In this document: piece after piece, positions 39,379-48,900 of the stretch
How the letters are laid out: each line of letters opens with the position of its first letter
Position numbering within the stretch: the first letter of the stretch is position 1
Origin: Rheinheimera soli
GTDB taxonomy: Bacteria; Pseudomonadota; Gammaproteobacteria; Enterobacterales; Alteromonadaceae
Length of the DNA stretch: 61,139 bases
Reading direction: 5' to 3'
Assembly: GCF_021290985.1 (NCBI RefSeq)
Contig: NZ_JAJOYU010000025.1
Location: 1 to 61,139, forward strand
The notes under the pieces: model-generated
What the model was told of the DNA's origin: nothing
The model's input: only the letters and a program-made list of their open reading frames with translations
Databases searched by the model: none
Translations under genes and position numbers: made by a program

Positions 39379-40672
39379 CATCTTCTGCAACTTTGACCTT
39401 AGTCACCAGCAACTGGTCAATTTTGTAGCTGTCGATATCGACCACTTCAAACTTGTAGCCCTGAAAGATCACAAAGTCGGTGCGTTTCGGAATCTTACGC
39501 AGCATATACATCATAAAACCGGCAATGGTTTCGTAGTTTTCATCATCCGGGAAGCTATCGATATTAAAGACCCGCATCACATCATCCAGTGGAGTTAAAC
39601 CTTCCACCAGCCAGGATGCTTCGTCACGTTGCACTATTTGCTCTTCGTCAGAATTCACCAGTTCGCCCATCACTATGCTCATTACGTCTTTCAGTGTCAC
39701 CATACCCACTGTTAAGGCGTATTCGTTCAGCACTACGGCAAAGTCGATACCGCTGGATTTAAAATGCGCCAGCACTTCGTATAACGACAACGAATCCGGC
39801 ACTATTAAAGGCGTGTGGATCATGCCTTCCTTGAGTAAGTTAATAGGCTGCTGATGCAACACCTGCATCAGAATATCGCGGCTGTCGACATAACCCACTA
39901 CTTTATCCAGGCTGTCATCACAGACAATAAATTTGGCATGGGGATGTTCGGCAATTTTGTTTTTAATACTGTCTGCTGTTTCTTTTAAATTGAAGTAAAT
40001 TAAGCTTTCGCGTGCTGTCATAGCTGAGGTGACAGTGCGGGAGTCCATATCAAACACATTTTCCAGCAAGGTACGTTCCTGCTGCTGCAATACGCCCGCC
40101 TGAGCGCCTTCATCCATCATGGCCACTATATCTTCTGGTGTAATTTGATCGATACGCTGCATAGGTACGTTAAAGAGTTTGAATACCAGGTTCGCCAGAC
40201 TATTAAAAAACCACACCAAAGGTTTAAAGATCACCAGCATCAGTAATACAAGATTCACCACTGAAATGGCTACTTTTTCTGGCGATAACATTGCCAGCCG
40301 CTTTGGCATTAAATCGGCAAATAAAATAAACAGCGACGTGACAAAAAACACCGACAAACCAAAAGCTATACCTTCGTTGGCGGGGCTTTCAAAAAATAAA
40401 TTTAGGAAACTTAGGATATAAGGGGTAAACGCAGCCTCACCCAAAATACCACCTAATATAGCCACCGCATTTAAGCCAATCTGGGCTATGGTGAAAAAGC
40501 TACCGGGGTTGGATTGCAACTGCAACACCAAAGCAGCGCGGGGTTCACCGTCCGACGCCAGCTGTTTTAAGCGAATTTTGCGTGAAGCAGCTAAGGCTAT
40601 TTCAGACATGGAAAAGAAGGCACTGGCACTGATCAGCAGCAACATAATCAGTAAATTTTCTAGCAGGGACAT
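39359..40672 (-). CDS. paeA: CNNM/DUF21-CBS-CorC protein, PaeA (YtfL)-like
   Basis: 437 aa, close to E. coli YtfL/PaeA in order and many stretches: ISASAFFSMSEIALAASRKI, FFTIAQIGLNAVAILGGILG, LFADLMPKR, PLVWFFNSLANLVFKLFNVP, VLNEYALTVGMVTLKDVMSI, FMMYMLRKIPKRTDFV, FEVVDIDSYKIDQLLVTKV. DUF21 membrane domain (about 1-190), CBS pair (about 205-330), CorC_HlyC domain (about 345-430). In enterics PaeA is linked to cadaverine/putrescine export. Symbol transferred by similarity. Confidence 0.85.
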   Translation of the reverse strand: MSLLENLLIMLLLISASAFFSMSEIALAASRKIRLKQLASDGEPRAALVLQLQSNPGSFFTIAQIGLNAVAILGGILGEAAFTPYILSFLNLFFESPANEGIAFGLSVFFVTSLFILFADLMPKRLAMLSPEKVAISVVNLVLLMLVIFKPLVWFFNSLANLVFKLFNVPMQRIDQITPEDIVAMMDEGAQAGVLQQQERTLLENVFDMDSRTVTSAMTARESLIYFNLKETADSIKNKIAEHPHAKFIVCDDSLDKVVGYVDSRDILMQVLHQQPINLLKEGMIHTPLIVPDSLSLYEVLAHFKSSGIDFAVVLNEYALTVGMVTLKDVMSIVMGELVNSDEEQIVQRDEASWLVEGLTPLDDVMRVFNIDSFPDDENYETIAGFMMYMLRKIPKRTDFVIFQGYKFEVVDIDSYKIDQLLVTKVKVAEDGSELKL

Positions 40673-40822
40673 AAAATCACTCTTTGTTTCAACAGGCTTT
40701 GCATAAGTGAAAAGCCATCAGGTTTTAATGAAAATCACTATACCGCTTGTCAGTATACGACTTAAACTGTGTTTTCCCAGCATAAGCCTTTAAAAAATGT
40801 TTAAATTTGAACCAGTTACCCT

Positions 40823-41608
40823 ATGGCAGATTTAGTACCACGCATCCAGCAAGCTTATTTTCGTAACGGCCCGGAGCATAGATCCGGCGCCGACGTCAGC
40901 TTTTTGGATATAGTAAAAATTTTTGGTTTCCAAAGTATTAAAATCGGCCGCTGGGTCACTGCAGCAGAGCAACAACTAGCGGCTAACCTGTTTTTTGATG
41001 CGTTATCCGACCTGATGCTGCTGTTGCAGGTGCCGGAACAAGTGATTTCACTAAATCAAAGCCTGAGCCTGAATTTTGGCATTGGCGGTCAGCAAGGCAG
41101 CTGCGCATTTTATCAGCCGCAAGGCCGTTTACTGGCTTTGGCTAAAAACGCCGGTGGTGGCAGTTTGGCGCATGAGTGGTTCCATGCATTTGACCATTAT
41201 ATTTGCAGCAAATTATTCAGCGACGAGCTTCCTGCTGGCGCTTTTGCCAGTTCAAGCTGGCTAACTAATGCTACTGTCGCCCCTCACCCACTGAATCGGT
41301 ATCTGGATCACAGTTTTGCCACGCTGTTTTTATCCACCGACTGCGCTGAATCAAACAGCTATGTCAAAACCTCCGCCGCTTTTGATCAAAGCCATGGCAT
41401 TTATTACTACGCCAAGCCGGAGGAACTGGCAGCTCGGGCTTTTGAGCATATGCTGCAACAACAAAAACTTAAAAACAGCTTTTTAGTCAGCGGCACCTTA
41501 AAAAGCAAAGCAGCTAAAGCAGGCTTATACCCGGATTCTGCGTTGTCTTCCTTGTTGGCTCAGCACTGGCTTGGCTATTTTTCTTTGCTCGGCCGCGCAC
41601 TGCGTTAA
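40823..41608 (+). CDS. CLCA_X-type protein with HExxH motif
   Basis: 261 aa, no signal peptide. The segment GGGSLAHEWFHAFDHYICSK (about residues 110-130) has HEWFH, a zinc-metallopeptidase HExxH pattern followed by HxxxD-like residues; similar motifs occur in polyvalent-protein MPTase domains and in proteins named CLCA_X. A Tyr/Glu-rich segment (GIYYYAKPEELAARAFEHML) resembles the glutamate-containing third ligand region. A cytoplasmic protease activity is inferred only. Confidence 0.68.
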   Translation: MADLVPRIQQAYFRNGPEHRSGADVSFLDIVKIFGFQSIKIGRWVTAAEQQLAANLFFDALSDLMLLLQVPEQVISLNQSLSLNFGIGGQQGSCAFYQPQGRLLALAKNAGGGSLAHEWFHAFDHYICSKLFSDELPAGAFASSSWLTNATVAPHPLNRYLDHSFATLFLSTDCAESNSYVKTSAAFDQSHGIYYYAKPEELAARAFEHMLQQQKLKNSFLVSGTLKSKAAKAGLYPDSALSSLLAQHWLGYFSLLGRALR

Positions 41609-41700
41609 GTTCTGTTGTCCGTAAAAGCCATGGCACAAAAATTGAAGAGCATCCTGTACTCAGCAAATACTGACAGTATTTTGACCAAAGGAGCGTAACG

Positions 41701-41958
41701 ATGAGCACAACATGGCGTACAGAGCAACTACGTCGTTTGAATCAGACAATGAAAGCCATAGAAATATTGGCTGAACATCCTGATTTAACGGTGATTTATC
41801 AAGGCAAAGCTTGGGGCTATCGTGATTTACTTGAGCTCTCTGTCAGAATATTCAGGCTGGCCAGACAAGAAGGTTTTGATGTACAGGCTTTTGAATTGTG
41901 GTTTGCTAAAGATGCTGAACTATTTGCACATTATGGCCTGGAATGGCGGGTGGGTTGA
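41701..41958 (+). CDS. Small unknown protein, 85 aa
   Basis: ATG 41701 with AAAGGAG 8 bases upstream. Helical, soluble; contains LTVIYQGKAWGYRDLLELSV and ends in GLEWRVG. No family recognised. Upstream gene ends 92 bp before. Confidence 0.6.
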   Translation: MSTTWRTEQLRRLNQTMKAIEILAEHPDLTVIYQGKAWGYRDLLELSVRIFRLARQEGFDVQAFELWFAKDAELFAHYGLEWRVG

Positions 41959-42035
41959 AGCTGTGCTGCGGCAAAGATCAGCAAGCCAATGAGTGGCCTG
42001 CTGATCGTCATTACACAAACAGCCAGACAGAATCC

Positions 42036-42287
42036 TTATTGATCATTCTTCTCTGCAATTTTCTGCAGGTTGGCATTGATCTTAAATAAAACAATCAGCA
42101 GCTCACACCAAATACGGGCACCCACAGCGCCACCAATCAAAATACCTAATCCTACCAGAAAGCCACCACCATAATCGGAGAACATTGCGCCTAAACCACT
42201 GAATACGGCAACAGCCAATAAAATCCAATACACCACAGTAATGATTTTTGGCGTTAACATGGCATCAAAGAAGAATATGTTTTTCAT
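42036..42287 (-). CDS. DUF4282-like small membrane protein
   Basis: 83 aa. Starts FFFDAMLTPKIITVVYWILL, the FxxxLTPxxIxxxYW pattern of DUF4282, with two hydrophobic segments (about 12-32 and 40-68) and a short polar tail. Function unknown. Its own upstream region (42288-42556) has no other gene. Confidence 0.75.
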   Translation of the reverse strand: MKNIFFFDAMLTPKIITVVYWILLAVAVFSGLGAMFSDYGGGFLVGLGILIGGAVGARIWCELLIVLFKINANLQKIAEKNDQ

Positions 42288-42556
42288 TACGAAGTCCTTT
42301 TATTTATATGTTATCCCAGAATTCCAGCGACCTTTGCTAAAGCAACATTGGGATCAGTGTCAGTTCCGAATGAACTAACTTGTTTTAAAGTAATAAAAAA
42401 GCTGATTTATTTCAATGGCGTTGTTGGGCAGATGTTTTGATAAGGGCTCAGCACAAACCAGATGCCCTACGGCGATGTTAAGTGCATAAACACGACTCAA
42501 AATATTGTATTATCGCTCCTTTAAAGCATATTTAACTCTACAAGTGAACCATCTCA

Positions 42557-43252
42557 ATGTGGCTGAATGAACAGCAAATAACCAGTACTGCGATCCGAGC
42601 TTATCGAAAGACTTTATTGCACTCCAGTCCCAATCATATCGTGATTGATCATTTATTTGATCACAACAAACTCGCTGAAGTAAGTCATGTTTTACAGCAA
42701 GAACAACATTGGAAAACACAAAAACATAGCTACTCAGCTTTATATGTGAATGACACTAAATGGCAAAAAACTCCCGCCCCCCAACGTTTCGTGCAGCGGG
42801 ACATTTGGGACCGCTCCGCGCCAGGTGCGGACAAAAGTCCTTCAGCTGTAGCTTATGAGTTTTTGTCATATTTACGTGGCGATGAATTTATGTCTTTGTT
42901 ATCACGCATCTTTCGTGTGCAGATAACAGATATAAACGTGGCGAAACCAGAGGTTAACACCAATTATTTTCGCTTAAGTGCCAGCGATTTTGTCAATCAA
43001 CACGCGGATGACTCACCAGGCAGAGAAATTTGTATGCTGCTTTATTTAAATAAAGACTGGCAGCACGATAACGGCGGCGAACTGGTCTTTATGGGGAAGG
43101 ATGATAAAGCCGTGACTATCGCGCCTTTATACAACCGCTGCGTATTGTTTGATCCGTCATCAGAGGGCTCTGAGCACTGGGTAGAGGCTGTGAATGGGGA
43201 AACTGCAGGCAGCTATCGATATAACCTGACTAGTTGGTATTGGTCGGAGTGA
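42557..43252 (+). CDS. 2OG-Fe(II) oxygenase, prolyl 4-hydroxylase type
   Basis: 231 aa. Double-stranded beta-helix with HADDSPGREICMLLYLNKDW (HxD iron ligands at about 138/140), GGELVFMGK, RCVLFDPSSEGSEHWVEAV (third His ligand) and SYRYNLTSWYW holding the Arg that binds 2-oxoglutarate. Possible substrates are protein prolyl or other side chains; not determinable here. Confidence 0.83.
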   Translation: MWLNEQQITSTAIRAYRKTLLHSSPNHIVIDHLFDHNKLAEVSHVLQQEQHWKTQKHSYSALYVNDTKWQKTPAPQRFVQRDIWDRSAPGADKSPSAVAYEFLSYLRGDEFMSLLSRIFRVQITDINVAKPEVNTNYFRLSASDFVNQHADDSPGREICMLLYLNKDWQHDNGGELVFMGKDDKAVTIAPLYNRCVLFDPSSEGSEHWVEAVNGETAGSYRYNLTSWYWSE

Positions 43253-43300
43253 TGGGTTATTTGACTGAGGGAGTTTAATAACGGACCTGGTAGCCCAAAA

Positions 43301-43636
43301 TCAAATCGAAAGAATGGTCGCAATCAATACTTTTACATTAGCCAAACAATCCGCACTGACTTGATCTACCTTTTTAAGCCTTCGGGCTTGTGCATCTAAG
43401 GACTTTAACTGATCGGTCAGAATAACGCCCTGCGTTTTTTCTGAGCCAGTAACAGCCACTTCAAAAGGATAACCTTTCACTTGACTGGTGATTGGACACA
43501 ACCAGACAAAACCAGTGATCTTATTAAACTGTTTTGGACTTAATACTAGTGCAGGCCTTTTACCTGCCTGTTCGTGGCCTGCCTGAGGATCAAAATCAAT
43601 AATGACAATATCACCTGCATCAGGAATTGGGCTCAT
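43301..43636 (-). CDS. mazF: MazF/PemK-family endoribonuclease toxin
   Basis: 111 aa. PDAGDIVIIDFDPQAGHEQA - GKRPALVLSP, then VWLCPITSQVKGYPFEVAV and GVILTDQLKSLD, matching ChpB/MazF RNases. Start overlaps the antitoxin stop by ATGA (43633-43636), showing translational coupling. Cleaves mRNA when freed from the antitoxin. Confidence 0.93.
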   Translation of the reverse strand: MSPIPDAGDIVIIDFDPQAGHEQAGKRPALVLSPKQFNKITGFVWLCPITSQVKGYPFEVAVTGSEKTQGVILTDQLKSLDAQARRLKKVDQVSADCLANVKVLIATILSI

Positions 43637-43863
43637 AGTAGCTCCCTGCCCTCGACATCATTCACAAGTGATTGATGTTTGTTTTGGGCTGTAACCCTGG
43701 ACAGCAATTCTTCCAGTGAAGGTTTACTGGGTGTAATCACGATCTGGTTACCTTGCTGCTGTATTTCGACCTTGTCGCCAACCTGCAAAGACAACCTGTC
43801 CAGCAAGTCTTTTGGTAAACGAAGGGCTGCACTGTTACCCCATTTAGCTATGGCTATAGACAT
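43633..43863 (-). CDS. mazE: MazE/AbrB-type antitoxin
   Basis: 76 aa from ATG 43863, with AAAAAGG 8 bases upstream (the longer frame to 43932 adds an unlikely leader). SpoVT-AbrB swapped-hairpin DNA-binding domain: AIAKWGNSAALRLPKDLLDR, LQVGDKVEIQQQGNQIVITP; acidic C-terminus binds the toxin. Probably autoregulates via the inverted repeat ATACT-TTGG-AGTAT at 43895-43908. Confidence 0.92.
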   Translation of the reverse strand: MSIAIAKWGNSAALRLPKDLLDRLSLQVGDKVEIQQQGNQIVITPSKPSLEELLSRVTAQNKHQSLVNDVEGRELL

Positions 43864-43894
43864 AAATACCTTTTTCAATGGATATACATTGTAG

Positions 43895-43908
43895 ATACTT
43901 TGGAGTAT
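43895..43908. promoter_or_regulatory. Inverted repeat upstream of mazEF
   Basis: ATACT and AGTAT enclose TTGG, 32 bp before mazE. AbrB-type antitoxins commonly bind such sites to repress their operon. Confidence 0.4.
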
Positions 43909-44009
43909 AGATGAGGGGTTAGGATGGGGCAAGGGGAAGGTATAAGCTTTTGGCGACAGCAGCGCCGCGGGATTATTCCGGGCATCCTGCCCTCTGTTGG
44001 CAATGCTAT

Positions 44010-44198
44010 TTCCAGGGCCGCCCTAAAGCGCGTGCCGGTTTGCTTCCGGCAAAGGGGGCGAACCAAACTGACTCCGAGAGAGGGATTGCCAGCACCATCC
44101 ATGGTGCTGGCCCTGCGGGCCGCGCTAAAGCGCGTCCAAATTCGCTCCCGGCGAATTTGTCGAACATAGGGTTCGAACCAAATCCTCGCTCTCCGGTT
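44010..44198. repeat. Tandem REP-like hairpin cluster with tRNA-like T-arm
   Basis: Two degenerate copies (about 44010-44087 and 44112-44198) share GGCCGC(C/G)CTAAAGCGCG followed by a hairpin and a CGAACC/TTCGAACC segment. Strong stems: 44088-44111 (11-bp arms, GCCAGCACCAT) and 44138-44158 (AAATTCGC/GCGAATTT). The second copy contains GGGTTCGAACC, like a TpsiC arm, and ends CTCGCTCTCCGG, mirroring the tRNA-Ser relic across the terminator. No open gene. Confidence 0.6.
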
Positions 44199-44200
44199 TA

Positions 44201-44241
44201 AATGAAAAAGGCCCACGCTTTTGGCTTGGGCCTTTTTCATT
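44201..44241. terminator. Strong terminator next to tRNA-Ser relic
   Basis: AATGAAAAAGGCCCA pairs perfectly with TGGGCCTTTTTCATT around an 11-base loop. Placed just downstream (leftward) of the tRNA 3' relic, it looks like the former tRNA terminator. Confidence 0.9.
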
Positions 44242-44246
44242 TAATC

Positions 44247-44263
44247 TGGCGGAGAGAGAGGGA
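44247..44263 (-). other. 17-bp tRNA-Ser 3'-end relic, putative attR
   Basis: The leftward strand reads TCCCTCTCTCTCCGCCA: T-stem 3' strand, seven acceptor bases, discriminator G and CCA of a tRNA-Ser. The rest of the tRNA is absent; from 44264 rightward the sequence is unrelated. Such a stub beside an intact terminator is what integration into a tRNA 3' end leaves at the distal att site. Confidence 0.7.
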
Positions 44264-44343
44264 CTCTCCACCACTTTGAATTTGCTACGTAACCCTTTGA
44301 TTTATAACAAGCACGATAACACATCAATTGGTTATATTATAGG

Positions 44344-44367
44344 TGTGGCAAAGTCTTGTGGCAAAGT
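44344..44367 (+). repeat. Two direct repeats TGTGGCAAAGT
   Basis: Copies at 44344-44354 and 44357-44367 separated by two bases. Closely spaced G/T-GGCAAA repeats near an att core resemble integrase arm-binding sites of P4-like elements. Confidence 0.5.
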
Positions 44368-44642
44368 TTTTCGCTGTTTTTCGTTACAACATAACCAAGC
44401 GAACACCAAAACAGATCGGCAACTGAAGGATGTGGTTAGGTAAACTTCGGCCAAGCTGATGTATTATTTCTTAGTATTAAACGCGGATATTTAGATGATC
44501 GTATTGAGTGAAAAATTGCGGCTCTGTGTATGCCAATGAAAGTGTTCTGTCTAATCCAGCGCTGTAGGAGGGACTCTATTTTTAAGAGCACGACGATATA
44601 TTGACTTTTATTTTCACCGCCCATCAAAAGTCCCGCGTCCTA

Positions 44643-44715
44643 GGACACAGGACACAGGACACAGGACACAGGACACAGGACACAGGACACAGGACACAGG
44701 ACACAGGACACAGGA
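44643..44715. repeat. Heptamer tandem array, 10 x GGACACA
   Basis: Ten uninterrupted copies (44643-44712) plus GGA. It is preceded by the palindrome GTCCTAGGAC. It lies downstream of the gene at 44781 and in no open frame of note. A heptamer array like this is prone to copy-number change. Confidence 0.93.
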
Positions 44716-44780
44716 AAATTCGTCGCACGCATCAGTTAAACAGTCAAGGGTAGAGATTACTCTATTGAGTTAACAGCCCA

Positions 44781-45416
44781 TCAAGCCGCCTTATTCTGTG
44801 AATAACCACTTATAAGCAACTGAAGAGCTTCAGGGCTACAGTAGATCCATTCTCTGTACGTCTGTTTGTCGCGTTTAAGAAAGTATTTATTTAAGGCAGC
44901 ACTTAACGAAAATGGGTGCGTAATAAATCTGTTTTTTGTAAAAAAATGCAGTTTCGCTGAATTATCAGCACTCATCAGATAGCATAAGATTCGATTATCG
45001 TCGCTCTCTTCTGACAATATTTCGCGAGATATATAACAGCCTACTCGATCAACAACACACTGCGCAAGAAATGGAATCACGTGACAATAGACAGCGTAAG
45101 TTTTAACGTTTATCTCTTCAAACTCAGTAAAGTCTGAACTTTTTAGGAGTAATGCCTCTTTACTCACAATACACCTGAGCGACGATTTGGAGCATTCGTA
45201 CAAGTTACCATATCCCATGATTATCAAATCTCTGTTTTTGTCATCGAGATCAGGATTCTTATTTCCGGGTTGTAGTAACGATAATACATGTTTACGATCA
45301 ATCTGCAGAGACTCAGTTTCCTTTTCGTCTAGATTAATCAGATCAAAAAGGGATGTGTCGGTGTCAACATTGATCACACTTTTTGAAACTTGCTGAGAAG
45401 TGTTCAACAAAGCCAT
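44781..45416 (-). CDS. Unknown protein, 211 aa
   Basis: Soluble, acidic N-terminus (NVDTDTSLFDLINLDEKETE), mixed middle with several Cys (LYECSKSSLRCIVSKEALLL; AQCVVDRVGCYISRE), and a C-terminus FLKRDKQTYREWIYCSPEAL. The ATG at 45416 is preceded by AAGGAGAGC. AT-rich flanks and no known domain fit accessory island DNA. Divergent from the 101-aa gene. Confidence 0.65.
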   Translation of the reverse strand: MALLNTSQQVSKSVINVDTDTSLFDLINLDEKETESLQIDRKHVLSLLQPGNKNPDLDDKNRDLIIMGYGNLYECSKSSLRCIVSKEALLLKSSDFTEFEEINVKTYAVYCHVIPFLAQCVVDRVGCYISREILSEESDDNRILCYLMSADNSAKLHFFTKNRFITHPFSLSAALNKYFLKRDKQTYREWIYCSPEALQLLISGYSQNKAA

Positions 45417-45553
45417 AAGTTAGCTCTCCTTGTCTTAATACTGACAAGCGATTATAGCACAAAAAACACAACTCAAACCTTTGATTTAAATTGTGTTTTA
45501 CTTGATTTTATTGTGATGAAAAAAAATATTAAATATCAAAAATCACGCCAAAA

Positions 45554-45587
45554 AACGGTTGTTTTTTAAATAGCGACGACAACCGTT
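45554..45587. promoter_or_regulatory. Leader inverted repeat before the 101-aa gene
   Basis: AACGGTTGT and ACAACCGTT enclose a 16-base AT-rich loop, ending 18 bp before the ATG at 45606. May be an operator or a 5'-leader hairpin. Confidence 0.45.
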
Positions 45588-45605
45588 GAGAAACTGAGAA
45601 AAGTG

Positions 45606-45908
45606 ATGAAACTACTAAATACCTACGAAGACCGCGAAGAAGCAGAAGCTGCGGCTCTAAAAATCACTGGTGAAAAACGACTAGCTAGTGAACGTGATAG
45701 TACAGTCGTTATTTACAACCTATTTGGTCAGCCAACCTGGGGCAATTTTTATGCGCTGGGAATGTTTAACTTACAAGAATTAAAACTCATTCTTGAACAA
45801 AGAAAAGCTCAACAAAATTTCAGTCAGCAACAGCATATTGAAATAATTGGCATGCTCCGGCATGTTTCGTCCATGTTCGAACTTGCAATACCGGAGCATT
45901 GGCTTTAA
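45606..45908 (+). CDS. Unknown protein, 100 aa
   Basis: ATG 45606 (in-frame GTG just before). Helical start YEDREEAEAAALKITGEKRL, then STVVIYNLFGQPTWGNFYAL and a helical C-terminus (NLQELKLILEQRKAQQNFSQ). Convergent with the Res gene (37 bp between stops). No domain recognised. Confidence 0.6.
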   Translation: MKLLNTYEDREEAEAAALKITGEKRLASERDSTVVIYNLFGQPTWGNFYALGMFNLQELKLILEQRKAQQNFSQQQHIEIIGMLRHVSSMFELAIPEHWL

Positions 45909-45944
45909 AAATGTATCTGAGGCTTTTAACCCTTCATACTTTGA

Positions 45945-48900
45945 TTAACGAAACGGATGAATACTGAATTCTTCATTTAGTGTCCATCGAGCACCATCAC
46001 TCCCAACCTGGGTTACAACCCCATGTTTCTCTAGCTCTTTGAGTTCACTGTAAACATCATCATAGTCAAGTGTTGAAGCCTTACATCTGTTACAAACAGC
46101 TGAAATCTCATTAAGGAGCTCAGCCGCAGTTCTCTCAGTCTTTTCGGGGAAACACAGCAGAACTAGTGCAGCATTGCGACTGAGATTAACCTTTTTCTTG
46201 AAAAAGTACTCGATAAGCTTCACTAATGCGCCAAGAAAAGGAATGAACGAAAACAAATTGATCGAATAATCTCCGTCCACCGTCACTAAGTCTTTAATAA
46301 ACTTTATTAATGTTGGAAGTTTTTCTACTAAAACGCCGCCTTTACCATCACTACCCTTTACGGTAACTAAGCTCAGCCTTGCATAATTAGTCTGGTAATC
46401 ATAGTGGTGAGAGGCAGTTCTTACCTTTAAACGCAGCCCGTGTAGAAGACGCTGCGCAATTTCATCGTTCTCTAACTGATCCCTACTAAATGCAGGTTCC
46501 CCAACAATTTTAGCGAACATTTTTTGGAGATAATCTTTATCCTCCATAAACAGCACATGACGCTCTTCCAATGCCTCTTTGGGATCAGAGACGTTCAGCA
46601 AGTCAGCATAATGGGTCTCAGATACGATAAACGCATTTAAGGTCAAATCTTCATCAGCAAGTTTTGGCTCTAATGTTTTTATTTCTCTGTATAAACCAAA
46701 CTTTGCATCATCAAGGTTCAGGTTTCGAATGCCCTTGGGGTCAATTAAACTTAACCATTGCTTACCGGTAGCATCATCCACCAGCCACAATAAAAAGTCG
46801 GGATAGAAATTACCTGCGGTGGCAAACCCTAAGCCTTTAGATTTTGTGTCGGCATTGCGTAACAGATACAGGCTCTTGTCACCGATGATCTCTTGTCCTC
46901 GACGTGATTCCACAAAAGCCTGAATGTCTTGGACAAAAGTAATCTCACTGGGCGCATCAAAAGCGGTTGGTCGCATCTTTAACGGTAAATCTGCATTTTT
47001 CTCAACAGACAACAGAGGATAATACAAGTGCCTATCGAAGGTCACTGCAATCATCCCCGGTGCGTTCCAGTCTTTTGCTTTACCGATATCACCCTTGGTG
47101 ACAATAGCTTGCAACTGCTCTAAGCGTTCAACGTAAACATTACCATCATCCGTATCCTCGATTTCGAAGTGATACATCTTGATCATGCCTGGATCGTCTT
47201 CCTGTACTTGCATTACTTGATAAAACTGTCCTTCATAAGCATTTTTCAAGGTGTGATAAAAGCGCTCGGTATAATCTAGCAGCATACGAAGCATGATATC
47301 TTCCTGCTTTCTCACATCGGAAAACTGCTTAATTTCCAGTTCAGATTTTGGAATGAGTAAGGTGTACCAACCGTTAGATACGCTGGTTTCGCCCATGCAA
47401 AAGTGTTGTAAACGTTGCTTATCAAGGCGCAGGTTAGACCAACCACGCTGCAATTTAAAATCCTGCACCGCAAGATATAAACGGTCAAAGTCAAAGGCTG
47501 CAATAACCTTATAATCTAGCTTACCTTCATAACGGACGTTAACTGGTGTGGTATCGCCTTTACGCGTCGTATCTATTGCTTCAAGCTTTGGATAAAGATC
47601 TAGTTTAATGTGTGGCAACTTGACCTTACCCGCGAATTCAGCTGGCACCTGATACAACTCAGGAAAATGCACACGCTTAAAACCGTGCCTCTGGTTATCT
47701 TTAAAACCATCCTTCAGCTTTAGCGTTTTAAGCTTGGTTGCTGGCAAATTTGCTCGTGTTTCGAAATTGAGCTCTAATATCTCATCGCTTGGTGTAACAC
47801 CCTCATCCTCAAGGTATTGCTTAAACGTCGCCATGTAATCTGCACGCACACCAAATATATTCAGTGTTTCAAGCTTGTCTAAATGGATCCCTTTTGGCCG
47901 TTGCCCCGGTGTACTTCGCTTTAATGAGTAGTCTCGCCCTTTTAACCGCACCCCACGGCCAAATAGTTGAATAATCTGGGAGCCTTCACCACGCCCCATA
48001 TTTAACAAGCCCATGGTAGAAACCCGCCAACTGCTCCAACCTTCGGTGAATTTACGCGAGCCGATCAAAATATGCAGTTTAGAATCTTTAGCGTTAAGGG
48101 TGTGGAACAGCGATTTAGCAAAATCATCGCGTTGGTAATCAAAGGCCGTGTCTTCCTCACAGAGCTTATATAGCGATGGAGAATCGCCGATATTAACCAA
48201 GCCAAAAGGCTCTGAACTACCAACCTGCAGAGCCAACTCGCCTTTACTGCCAATCAGGTTTAATACCCTAAGCCGTTGGCCGGAATGCGATGTATTAAAT
48301 AGTTTCGCCAGAATATCCGCATAGATATCCTGAGATCCATTGATTAACGCCGTAAAACGCTTCTCAAAGATGTTTCGATCTTTGGTATCCAAAAGCCGGG
48401 CTTTATTGTCAACCAGGTCTTTAATCCAACTCTTTGCCTGGCTTTCATGGTTTAAAAACCAAGCCAGAAAACGCAATACTGCATGAATATCTGAATCTTC
48501 ACCGCTTACCGTATTCCCCACAAAGACCCAAAGCGGTTTCTCAATATTAAACTCGCTTAGCTGTTCTTTATGCTTATTGAACAGATATTGCTGCTGATAA
48601 AAGCTTAGCAAACAGGCTGTGAAATATTCGTACCTGCGATCGTCGTGCTTATCCTGCTCCGGATTTAAGTTGAGGATAAGTGACTCTTTGCCGTAACCAT
48701 CCTCATAAAAAAACTTATAGGAGTAATCGAACAGAATAGATTTGCCATAAACCTCACGCGTTGCCTGAATACGCGCATCACGCTGCTCTTCAGTATCCAA
48801 GGCTATTAGCGCTAATTGTTCATCAGTCAGCTTAGCTAATGCTGTGGTTTCGAACAGCAGTTTGGCTTTTTTCTTTCTTATCTCGTCTTCAACTGCATCG

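Noticed and set aside
44162..44198. Complete tRNA gene near the REP-like cluster
   Set aside because: Only a T-arm-like GGTTCGAACC and acceptor-like end are present; no D-arm or anticodon arm can be folded.
44643..44715. CRISPR array
   Set aside because: Repeats are 7 bp and contiguous with no spacers, and no cas gene is present.
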